Assembly: GCA_030141605.1 (NCBI GenBank)
Contig: JAQGDQ010000291.1
Location: 169,071 to 229,070 of the forward strand
Reading direction: 5' to 3'
DNA: 60,000 bases
Origin: Tubiluchus corallicola
Taxonomy: Eukaryota; Priapulida; Priapulimorpha; Priapulimorphida; Tubiluchidae
Made by a program: the position numbers and the translations under genes. Below, piece after piece: positions 36,101 to 46,900 of the stretch. Each line of letters begins with the position of its first letter. The first letter of the stretch is position 1. The notes beneath the pieces are model-generated. The model had not been told where the DNA came from, did no database searches, and saw only the letters and a program-made list of their open reading frames with translations.

Positions 36101-38716
36101 TGCAGGGATGAGAATGACAAATTGCAAAAAAACTCGGAAACAGGCCGGGGTTTTGGGGCCACCTAGGCTCCCAATGGAGTTCAAGGGGAGCCAGCAACAA
36201 ATTGCAATTCTGTGACTATAGAGAGCCTCTAAGTGGACTTAAAATATCAATTACCTTGTTTCATGCATAATTTAAGATACCCAACTATCAAGGGTACATG
36301 ATACCTAATTGTCTCAAAAATGCCTAAGTACTGGCCACTGCTATGCAAAAGTATATAAAAACTGTCTGCAATTGACTCAAATAACTCTGCACAATTGATT
36401 CTATATTTTTATACATAGAGATATACACGTGGTTACACTGATGTAAGTGATGTACACAAAATGTCGGCCTGCCACCTAGCGGTCAACTTGTGAAATAATG
36501 TACTGGGTCCATAAAAATTTTCTCAATGAATTTACGCAATTTACAAAAATGGCACTACTGGTCTTCCAAAAACTCGGAATTTAGCGTATCCGCAGAAAAT
36601 TCTCATCCCTGCTAATGCCACTACAAAAGTTCTAGAACAACTTATCTTAAAACAGTTTATAAACATCTTTAATACTTGTCATAATCAAATTGGTTTTAAA
36701 GTGAATAGTGGCAGTGAAATGTGTACTTAAAAAACAACACACTGATTTTTAGGCTAGTGCGAATTGTATACCACTACGTATCTGTTTTTTAGTAATGCTA
36801 CTAAAGTGGCGATAACGTTAAAATTTTTAGAAAATTGTTCACACATCTTCTCAATGTGGCATGAGCGACATTCAGCAACACATCAAGACATTATGATGCC
36901 CTAGGCTCAGTAGGCTGGTACTTCTGTCCCATCCATTTATATTATGGATTTATGGTTGCTTATAAATGAAGCACAATTACTTGTGATGTGTTAATAGTAA
37001 TATTATGTAGTGCTTACCCTTACTTACTTACTAGCTGCATAGACCTTACATCTAAGTAGGCTGCAAAACTGCTTGCCATGTAGTATGTTGGGTACCCAGT
37101 AACCCATTAGCCGAAGTAGGACAGTTGGCGTACATGGGCTGGCCCAAGTAGGACGCGTCGTACATGGGCTAGCCCAAGTAAGACGTGTCGTACATGGGCT
37201 GCACAAGTAGGACACTAGAGACAGGTCGCGAATTGAGTCGTCAAGCGTACTTGCACCGTCCGTTGTCCTTGTAAATGTAATAATAATAACTAAAAACGTA
37301 TTTACATCTGGTAAAATAAACGAATTTTATTCTGAGCTAGTATAGTTAATATTTGCCAATATTAATCTTCCTTGAAGTGAAATAAGTGCACTTTTTAGGA
37401 GTTTCCTCCAACATTTGCTTAAGGTATATCATTTTTTATTTTGTCTTGCTTCACAGACAGGTGATCCTTTTCACTCCCTCTTGGACAAATAATTGTTTTC
37501 TACTAAGTAAATGGGTTAACGAGTTATGTGCCCTAAATAGTTTCTCTCTTTAGAGCATTAGATACTTAGTTTAATATTATGATGATATTAATGGAGCTAA
37601 TAATAATGATGATATTCTTGTAAAAAGTAAATTGTCAAGGACTATCCATTATTATTATTATAAAGTTACTTTTTTTCTAAAACAAATTTAGTTTTATGTT
37701 TTATTATGTCATAGATCTTGATTCTTGACAGAAATCGCTCGTGCCCTACATGGGCTGCCTATGTACGACACTGCTTTTCCGCAAATTTAGCACATGGTTT
37801 TTACCGAATGTGTCCTACTTCGGCTAGTGGGTTACTCGGCGCCCTACATAGTACTTTTTATATTGTTCTGATTTGTTATGCGGCACTTGTACATAAAAGC
37901 TGAGTCACTAATTGCTTGCGGTGCGCTATAAAAGACGCACATTATACTGAATTGAAAGCACGTACAGTTTTTTCTGAGGTGAAAGACAATTTTTTTTAAC
38001 ACTGGGCATCTAAAATCTGGCACCTTTCAAGATTCTCAAAAATGGAGCCCCAGGTTACAGCCCATTAGCCTATTGGCAAATACGTCCCTGCCTACTTTAC
38101 TGACATTGCGATAGCGTACACTGGTTTTTATTTTTATAGATTACTTTTTAGTTTGACTGTATTTAGGTTTTGAATTAAATTGGACTGAGTTAAAATAAAA
38201 AAATAAAAGTAAATAAAGCTTTGCAATAATGAAGATCAGGTCCCTTATGTTTGTAGACTAATTTTCAACAACATTGACAAAACCGTCACCGGGATGCGTA
38301 AAATAATTAACAGTTTTTAGAAAGTTAAATCATCGGTTACCATTGTCAAGAAAAGCAATTGTAATTAAAATTGTGAACTAATTCCTAATTCCCAGAACCA
38401 ACTAAATCATTGAATTTGAACCTAAATCCATCGTAAATGAAGAAAAATTTTATTGATAATTTAACATAAATGAGTAGTTTTAATCATAACAGAGCTGTAA
38501 AAGATGCCTCAAAAAATTCCAAAGTTGAAAATACAGATCTAGTGTATGTCTATATACCTCTGGTTCTTTTGGACCAACTAAACAAACAGAAAATCCACTG
38601 TAATCAGATGCATACTTTGCTGCCGAACTACCAATAAGGCCGGCTCCGATTATGCAAATATCATAACATTTTTTTAATAAATGATCTGCACAGAATCGCG
38701 ACTTGCGAGGCGACAT
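28906..38716 (-). CDS. Sarcosine-oxidase-like FAD-dependent amine oxidoreductase, copy A, 425 aa
   Basis: Eight exons join in one frame: 38716-38558, 33972-33837, 33333-33212, 32903-32747, 31902-31695, 31250-31132, 29995-29852 and 29138-28906. The N-terminus has the Rossmann FAD motif GAGLIGSS (about 24-31), as in the DAO/MSOX fold. DEGRVCR..DSDPFWA, EKQSGIKFF and VLVAAGAFAK follow. Near the C-terminus KAACLLTRTSTQRPYID with GYGVAIAMNGYGAKSCDELG matches the block of monomeric sarcosine oxidase / N-methyltryptophan oxidase that carries the covalently flavinylated Cys and the FAD-binding Gly loop; Cys360 is the candidate. Such enzymes oxidise N-methylated or cyclic amino acids to give H2O2. The substrate here is unknown. 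The C-terminus is SQL, not a canonical peroxisomal tripeptide. Intron 1 is 4.6 kb and full of transposons. Paralogue of the gene at 40923-48379. Confidence 0.9.
29565..29592. repeat. (TA)n microsatellite
   Basis: Short TA run in the last intron of oxidase copy A. Similar short runs occur at about 26704, 46357 and 56622. Confidence 0.9.
30098..30388 (-). mobile_element. tRNA-derived SINE with (ATT)n tail
   Basis: Read on the minus strand, it starts with a tRNA-like head: A box TTAGTCTAGTGG, then GTCTGCTTTCCGTCTGG, then B box GGGTTCGAACC. A unique body follows, and it ends AAATAAAG(ATT)n at 30098-30136. This is the full promoter-to-tail layout of a SINE, well preserved and so fairly young. No clear target duplication was seen. 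In intron 6 of oxidase copy A. Confidence 0.8.
32265..32510. repeat. Dispersed repeat, copy 1 (also 59060-59300)
   Basis: Shares a colinear series of blocks with 59060-59300, including TGTRCCTCTCARTTCAGA, GAGCTCATGTGTGA and ACATGCAACAT. No coding capacity and no clear inverted ends. Type unknown, in intron 4 of oxidase copy A. Confidence 0.6.
34183..34370. repeat. (TG)n microsatellite with GAGGGTGC interruptions
   Basis: GTGTGT runs are broken by GAGGGTGCATATGC-like inserts at near-regular spacing. In intron 1 of oxidase copy A. The His/Thr-rich frames on the minus strand are artefacts. Confidence 0.95.
34936..35328. mobile_element. MITE with long (about 60 bp) imperfect terminal inverted repeats
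   Basis: The left end TTAGTCTTTTCACAGTTTC and the right end read inward, TAAGTCTTTTCACAGTTTC, are followed on both sides by GGTC(G/A)AAGGTTAA(A/G)TGTA. The body includes CTAGCTAGAATCTTACCTAG, which also occurs in the fragment at 46850-47050. Non-coding. Confidence 0.75.
35940..36730 (+). pseudogene. LINE reverse-transcriptase relic, interrupted by a MITE
   Basis: Before the insertion the frame reads IPIVKRKNSSITDKNNYCSV then SLANA. After it the frame resumes with TTKVLEQLILKQF and HNQIGFK...SEMC. These match the N-terminal RT block of non-LTR retrotransposons (I-P-x-x-K....NYRPISL....K..E......NQ.GFK). The frame stops soon after. Only a fragment remains, with the 36103-36611 element inside the coding part. 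Confidence 0.8.
36103..36611. mobile_element. MITE nested in the LINE relic, 6-bp target duplication
   Basis: The ends CAGGGATGAGAATG and (read inward) CAGGGATGAGAATTT are inverted repeats. CTAATG flanks the element on both sides (36097-36102, 36612-36617). Removing the insert and one CTAATG restores the RT frame, which proves the boundaries. The interior (about 36300-36420) resembles the interior of the 18362-19354 element. Confidence 0.88.
37079..37856. mobile_element. TIR element with about 45-bp inverted repeats and internal 30-bp repeats
   Basis: CAGTAACCCATTAGCCGAAG then TAGGACA near the left end pairs with GAGTAACCCACTAGCCGAAG then TAGGACA read inward from the right end. Next to the left end are three copies of GTACATGGGCTGGCCCAAGT (about 37131-37215), echoed inverted near 37745. 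No transposase ORF. Exact ends are uncertain by a few bases. Confidence 0.75.
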
Positions 38717-40284
38717 TTTAAAGCAAAAAAACAAATCCTGATTAAAGATGTGAACGATTTTAAGTCAGATCAATTTTATTAGCAAAAACACTATACAGTC
38801 ACAATTATCTAGGATGATGATAATAATAATAATTCTCATTAATATTATGAAATACTAGCAAAAATACTTAATACTACAGTATTGGTACCTAGCACTTATG
38901 CTATTCTATAAAATTAATTATTCAACTAATAATAATTGCAATACGATAAAATTTTAACTATAACGTAGGTTTAAAAACAGCACCACTGTTAGACTACATC
39001 ATCAGCCACATTAAGCTATCAAACATAAGAAACAAAAAAATACAGTGATTAACAAATTAGTATATTAATAACAAATGTAAGCCTTTAAGTTCGATATGCA
39101 AGATAACTATGCAAAATTAACTGACATCAAAAAAACTATATTTATGCACCAATGTGTTTAGGTGTGCATCTTTAACATACGATATGCCTAGATATTTTAT
39201 GTAACACATAAAAAGACACTTCACTTCAAACAATAGAGGTGAAATTACAATGCTAGTCGCAAGATCATTATACTGGTTTATTAGTTCATTATATCAGTTT
39301 AAAACCAAATTTGAAAAGCAACTCTTTAAAATGAAAATGTGAAAAAGCAGGGGCTGTCTCTGGACGTGCATCACAGACTTTTGGATTAAAAGTCAAATGC
39401 TGTGATTCATAAAGCCCACGGCCCTTAGCAGGTCTTAACAAAACTGGATTAGTTGGGAGCCCATCAGGATAGAAATAAGAACTAAGAGTTTCATCAGTAC
39501 CACACAAGAGGTTGTACTGTCCAGTATAGCATTTGGTAGTAATTTGTATAAGCAAGAAAAGGCAAAGTTACTGAAGGAGAAGTGTCAGGTAAAAGCACAT
39601 CTATTATACATACAGTGCCACAGCACATCAAATTCTACTTCCTTAATGTGCATTACTACTACCTGCACAGTAATTTCCCACATCGTACTAACAACAAAAA
39701 ATTTGCCCATACAAGTTGAATGGTGCTCTAAAACTACGCTTAATCTTTCCGACTGATGACACAAACTCCACAGGTAATTTCTAAGCTCCAATCTCCATAA
39801 ATTTAACTCTAAATGCTAAGTGTACAAACTTCTTAGTCAAACTAACAAACCTAATGTACTTCACTCGACGAATTATAAGAACTCTGAAATTGTATCAAAA
39901 ATATACGAAATTTTTGGGACACAAAACACAAGCCCCTTAAAAAATCATTAAGAGTTTATTTCACTTTATTCTTTTATTGGAATAAAACTTTTTGCCATAA
40001 AAATACATGCTTGTATTATGCATAATATCAACTCTTAGATGAAAAAATGCAAAATTTGGATATTTTAACACGTTTTAAATAAAAAAGCTTAGATTTTCTA
40101 ACCAAACAAAAACATAATTTATCCTTTAAGTTTCGTTGTTTCTTGCATTAAAAAGGATCCTATTTTTGCCCTGATGCTTTAGTTACTTTTTTCATTTAGT
40201 GGCCTAATTGATCAATACCATTATTGACAGCACAATCATTGTGACGTTAGATACAATAAAGGCAATATCAGCAAAATAAAGACT
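38717..40284. other. Spacer between the two oxidase genes
   Basis: Mostly AT-rich DNA upstream of copy A, which starts at 38716, so it should hold its promoter. A minus-strand open frame of 88 codons at 39289-39555 (containing YFYPDGLPTNPVLLRPAKGR) has protein-like composition, but I recognise no family and see no convincing partner exon. It could be a transposon relic. Confidence 0.35.
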
Positions 40285-40609
40285 TTACAAGAAGAAAACA
40301 ATTTTTATTAAAACTTTAAGTTACGAAAACAAAATGTTAAAAAACGTCTCCAAACATTTCGACTGCAATTTACAGTCATCATCAGTGATAGACTACACAA
40401 ACAAACAACCAGTTTCGTAGGCAAAGCGTACAGTATAGAAATTATTCATTAATTATGTATTTATTTACAAGGAATTATTTATTGACAATATCTACTGTAG
40501 GCTCTGCATACAAAACTGATTGTTTGTGTAATCTGTCACTGAAGATAACTGTAGGGTGCAGTCAAAACATGTAACTTAAAGTTTTAAAAAAGTTATTTTC
40601 TTCTTATAA
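40285..40609. mobile_element. Fold-back MITE, almost entirely palindromic
   Basis: The left arm starts TTACAAGAAGAAAACAATTT; the right arm read inward starts TTATAAGAAGAAAATAACTT. Similarity continues through AAAACTTTAAGTTAC, TTYGACTGCA and ACTACACAAACAA for over 100 bp, leaving only a short loop. About 325 bp, between the oxidase genes. Confidence 0.8.
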
Positions 40610-40922
40610 TGTGAGTGCCTGTATAAACTGACTTACGCAGTGCGAGCAGACAATGCAATCATACTAATATCTAGTTTTTTTTCCTTTTTACGAGTTTGGC
40701 GACAGTGTGAAGCATAAAATGTCTATTTTTTGAACTCTCTTAGCAAAAGTTAGAAGTTTACCTTGCTAAATTTATTTATATGCAAATTGGATAAATTTCT
40801 ATAGCGTTTTAAAAAGGGCACGTTTTTTGCGTCCTCCTAGTATAACAATAACAATCAAGATATCTTTAAAAATATGAAAAACTTTTGCTGACTTGTATTA
40901 ATGGATACGTTTACTTTCCGCA

Positions 40923-43900
40923 TTATAATCGCGAAGTGTGTTTATTGCGAAGCTGAAATTCTGAACGAGAAAAAGGGCAATCCCATTCATTGTCCAGAAT
41001 CAGCTTGACCGCAATGCGGCCCAGCTCATCGCAAGACTTTGCACCATAACCATTCATAGCTATAGCCACACCATAGCCTGGTTTTATCAAGTCAATAAAT
41101 GGTCGGTGCGTTGAAGTTCGTGTGGTCAAGCAAGCTGCTTTCGTTACCGGCCGTGACGCTAAATCTGCAACAAAAAATTTTCTAACTGCCGCAAACCGGG
41201 TCAAATACTCTAATCAATACAGTGACAAATAAATTTATGGATCAATTCACTGACAAAAATCCTACTGTACTGCTAACAATAGAAAAATACACTCAAGAGA
41301 ATTGTTAATTTTCAATTGTTATGACCAGTTTGTAAATTCACTGCATTCTAATGGGCTGCACAGAATATTAGGGAAATTTACAAGATTAGACACAGATCAG
41401 AATGATTCACATTTTGCTTTGTGGGTTTTCCTTAATGTGATCATAGATGTATGATTACAATCGGCCATATGCCCACTAACATCAAACAAATCCAGGGTGA
41501 ACATACCAGAATCCAATAAGAAAGAACTGCAGCAAAATCACAAAACTACATTTTAGAATCGACGATCAACAGATACAAAGTAGCATTTTTACGGAGAAGC
41601 ATTTGATACCCACCAGGAAAAATATTCACAATTTCAGCAGAAAGCACTTTCAGTAACTCATCAGACCCGCCAGATAAAAACCAGTTCTTTATCTCTGCCA
41701 GGTTCGTCAGTTCCTCTTCGAAGTAAGATCCATGCCCCATCTTTATGTAGGTTTTCCCTATCAAATACATACAGTGATAGTAGACAAACATACTTCTAGT
41801 GTCACCTTGATGGAGGCCCTCTGCTCAACTTATAACATTTGTTCTGGTACGATAAAAAAGCGGAAAGATCCACTACTTCGAAACTGATTTTTCCTAATTA
41901 TTAACTGAGTGATTACAGTACGTGCTTAGCAACCAAGAATGAGTAATGCCAGACCTGCTTATAAATGGGCTGATGCCACGAAAATCGGTTCCGAATGGTT
42001 TCGCCTGCCACATTTAGTTTGTTAAGGAAGGCTGCATCTCGGTTAATATGTCAGTTTAGGGAATTACTCTTGATAACGAGAGAGATGCCAGTTCTACCAC
42101 AACCATCTAAGTAAGCAGGCAGAGAAATGTAGAGCTAAATACTGGCTTGCATATATTATAAGTATTGGCATCTTCCCTGCTAAGATCCACACGTGCTACA
42201 CATGCAACATTCAGCAGAATTTTTAGAACACAGCCAGCAGATTCACATAACTCACCATTGGGGTATTTTATGGGTGGCAATATGTAATTCGAATATTTCT
42301 GTTTTTCTTCGGGACTCGGTTGCCTAGTTTGAATAGCGTTAGCGTGCGTCAGTTCAGGACATAAAATGCTGGGACAGTTCCTAAAATAAAGAAAAAAATA
42401 AAATTTTAGGGGAGTGACAGTAAAACTTATTCTGAATTAACTAATAATTAAAATACAGAGGATCAAACAATGCATAAAAACCTACATTAACTTTCTAATT
42501 GCAAGTGAGCGTAAATGATTGCTAAGACTTTGAGCAAAACAAGAGAGCAACAAGACTTTGAGCAAAACAAGAGAGCAACAAGACTTTGAGCAAAACAAGA
42601 GAGCAACAAGACTTTGAGCAAAACAAGAGAGCAACAAGACTTTGAGCAAAACAAGAGAGCAACAAGACTTTGAGCAAAACAAGAGAGCAACAAGACTTTG
42701 AGCAAAACAAGAGAGCAAAAAGACTTTGAGCAAAACAAGAGAGCAACAAGACTGTGAGCAAAACAAGAGAGCAACAAGACTTTGAGCATTCTGATGACGC
42801 ACTGGTTATGTTTGGTACTTTGCATCAACTTTCTTCCTAAAATGATTAGTTATCACACAAAAGGAACCTATCAGTTCAGTGTATTGAACTTGGTCATGAT
42901 GTAAAAACTTTTTTGATTTTCACTGACTCTATTTGATTAATTACAGTAACTCTATCCACAGCCTCCTTCCATCCACAGCCTCTTTGCTTAATCAGCATAC
43001 AAGCAAGGGTCTACTACGCCGAGGATTTGTTTAGCCGAGACCTCATCAGTTGACTGCAACAGCAACAATGCCAGCAGTTTTGGCAAATACAATGAACGAC
43101 AACAGTGAAGACAATCAGCAAGAATATTTCTGTAGCACGGCTATAACATTGAAGTGCAAATTTATTATAAACTGATTGGTGCTAATGCTGCAAAATCAAA
43201 AATACTTCAATTTGTCTTTAGTTGCTTCATCTTCAATTTCTACAAATACCACCGTCTGCTTGATGACGCTATAATCCGGTTCAACTCCAATAGGAAGGAG
43301 ATTTTTAAATTTGGCAAAGGCGCCAGCGGCAACAAGAACTTTTCTGGCATTAACTATTTGTCCACCATTCAGAAGCACATTGTAAGTACCATCAGCAGAT
43401 TCATTGACACCTTCTGTAAAAGATGGAACATCTAATTACAGGTGTTCTCCTGTAAATTATAAGAAGAGCTGTTTTAAGTGAATTATAAGTAGGTTAGTTG
43501 GTGTGGAATGCCTAAAAACTCAGTTAAGTTAGACAAATCTATTCAGTAAAGTAACAGCAATATGCGTAGGATTGAATAACGAAAACAAACGAAAATTCCT
43601 TTCAATGTGAATACGATATATGCATAAAATTACTGTGAAGTAGTATAATTTTTAAGGCGATCTTTCTGAAACCTACTTCAGGTGCCCCTTTTCTTGTCCT
43701 TTAAGTTTCCATGTTTCGTTTATTCAACCTTTGAGAATTTCACCTATTGATGCCAAAAACAGCAACTGGGCATGCTGTAAATCTGATTGGTTATTAATTA
43801 ACATAAACTTAATGTCTGATTGTCAGGATTATTTTGGATGTGTAACATCTCCTGAAAGGTTATGTCTGCTTAACACTTTCTGATTTTATAATGTTCTTTC

Positions 43901-46900
43901 TTTCTAGAAAAGCTGCTTCCTTATATTCCAAAAAAACAAAAGTAATTACATTATAATTTCCTCATACATTCTACAATCTAACACAGAGAAACAATTTAAA
44001 CACCGCAAGCATATTCTCCATCAGTCACAAGATGGATACCTCTAATAACTTAATAACCAGCTCACAATAATTAGGTATATTAAACATAGTTCATATGTGT
44101 AAATCATTGTTCAATGAAATCTCTTTTAGCATGTGTAAATCATTGTTCAATGAAATCTCTTTTAGCATGTGTAAATCATTGTTCAATGAAATCTCTTTTA
44201 GCATGTGTAAATCATTGTTCAATGAAATCTCTTTTAGCATGTGTAAATCATTGTTCAATGAAATCTCTTTTAGCATGTGTGAATCATTGTTCAATGAAAT
44301 CTCTTTTAGTATGTGTAAATCATTGTTCAATGAAATCTCTTTTAGTATGTGTAAATCATTGTTCAATGAAACTCTTTTAGCATGTAATCATTGTTCAATG
44401 AAATCCTTTAGTATGTTAAATCATTGTTCAATGAAACCTCTTTAGCATGTGTAAATCATTGTTCAATGAAATCTCTTTTAGTATGTATAAATCATTGTTC
44501 AATGAAATCTCTTTTAGTATGTGTAAATCATTGTTCAATGAAATCTCTTTTAGCATGTGTAAATCATTGTTCAATGAAATCTCTTTTAGCATGTGTAAAT
44601 CATTGTTCAATGAAATCTCTTTTAGCATGTGTAAATCATTGTTCAATGAAATCTCTTTTAGCATGTGTGAATCATTGTTCAATGAAATCTCTTTTAGTAT
44701 GTGTAAATCATTGTTCAATGAAATCTCTTTTAGTATGTGTAAATCATTGTTCAATGAAACCTCTTTTAGCATGTGTGAATCATTGTTCAATGAAATCTCT
44801 TTTAGTATGTATAAATCATTGTTCAATGAAACCTCTTTTAGCATGTGTAAATCATTGTTCAATGAAATCTCTTTTAGTATGTGTAAATCATTGTTCAATG
44901 AAATCTCTTTTAGTATGTGTAAATCATTGTTCAATGAAATCTCTTTTAGCATGTGTGAATCATTGTTCAATGAAATCTCTTTTAGTATGTATAAATCATT
45001 GTTCAATGAAACCTCTTTTAGCATGTGTAAATCATTGTTCAATGAAATCTCTTTTAGTATGTATAAATCATTGTTCAATGAAATCTCTTTTAGTATGTAT
45101 AAATCATTGTTCAATGAAACCTCTTTTAGCATGTGTAAATCATTGTTCAATGAAATCTCTTTTAGTATGTATAAATCATTGTTCAATGAAATCTCTTTTA
45201 GCATGTGTAAATCATTGTTCAATGAAATCTCTTTTAGTATGTATAAATCATTGTTCAATGAAATCTCTTTTAGTATGTGTAAATCATTGTTCAATGAAAT
45301 CTCTTTTAGTATGTATAAATCATTGTTCAATGAAATCTCTTTTAGTATGTATAAATCATTGTTCAATGAAATCTCTTTTAGCATGTGTGAATCATTGTTC
45401 AATGAAATCTCTTTTAGTATGTGTAAATCATCGTTCAATGGAATCTCTTTTAGCATGTGTAAATCATTGTTCAATGAAATTTCTTTTAGTATGTATAAAT
45501 CATTGTTCAATGAAATCTCTTTTAGTATGTATAAATCATTGTTCAATGAAATCTCTTTTAGTATGTATAAATCATTGTTCAATGAAATCTCTTTTAGCAT
45601 GTGTAAATCATTGTTCAATGAAATCTCTTTTAGCATGAGTGAATCATTGTTCAATGAAATCTCTTTTAGCATGTGTAAATCATTGTTCAATGAAATCTCT
45701 TTTAGTATGTATAAATCATTGTTCAATGAAATCTCTTTTAGCATGTGTGAATCATTGTTCAATGAAATCTCTTTTAGTATGTATAAATCATTGTTCAATG
45801 AAATCTCTTTTAGCATGTGTAAATCATTGTTCAATGAAATCTCTTTTAGTATGTGTAAATCATTGTTCAATGAAATCTCTTTTAGCATGTGTAAATCATT
45901 GTTCATTGAATCCTCTTTTAGCATGTGCAAATCATTGTTCAATGAAATCTCTTTTAGTATGTGTAAATCATTGTTCAATGAAATCTCTTTTAGTATGTGT
46001 AAATCATTGTTCAATGAAATTTCTTTCAGCATGTGTAAATCATTGTTCAATGAAATCTCTTTTAGTATGTGTAAATCATTGTTCAATGATATCTCTTTTA
46101 GTATGTGTAAATCATTGTTCAATGAAATTTCTTTCAGCATGTGTAAATCATTGTTCAATGAAATCTCTTTTAGTATGTGTAAATCATTGTTCAATGATAT
46201 CTCTTTCAGCATGTGTAAATCATTGTTCAATGAAATCTCTTTTAGCATGTGTAAATCATTGTTCAACGAAATCTCTTTATAACAGCTGCTTTAGGACTGC
46301 AAAAAAAGGTGGCATTAAGGGAGTTTGGCATTATAATGAGGTGCATTAATGCGTACATATATATATATATATATGCAAATATAGACATTATGTTTTGAGC
46401 GAGGTTAACTATAAATGGGGCGTTACAAAGAGGTTTGGCTGTAGTATGGAACGAGAATTATATAAAAAACTCACCGACTATATCATCAACAATATCACAT
46501 CCTTGCAAATGAGCAATGGTCTGCTGTGCTGCATTAAGCCGCCGCGGGGAACAATATCCGCTACCTGGTTTGGTGAACAATGCGGGAGAGTCTTCTTCAA
46601 AGTTCAAAAACGGAAACCTTACTTTCAGTTCCTACAACATAAATGAATTATGCATCCCGAGAGTATTACGCTATGCAACAATTACAAAAAAGAAATGGAA
46701 CAAAAACAATAGAGAGTTCGAAGTTGAATGTAGAAAATTTCAGTTGACATTACAAAAATTATTATTAAAAGTTCTTCAATTATTTATTTAAATAACAGTA
46801 GCAAAGTTATTGTCGGTCATTACTGTATTAATTACATAATAAACCTTTTCACAATTCCAGTGATTGATGATGATCGTGAAAACGATAAAGGTTAAGTGTA

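Noticed and set aside
44428-46282. Open frames of 611 and 612 codons on opposite strands
   Set aside because: They are translations of a 36-bp intronic array; every unit is the same 12 residues, and the flanking exons of oxidase copy B splice across it.
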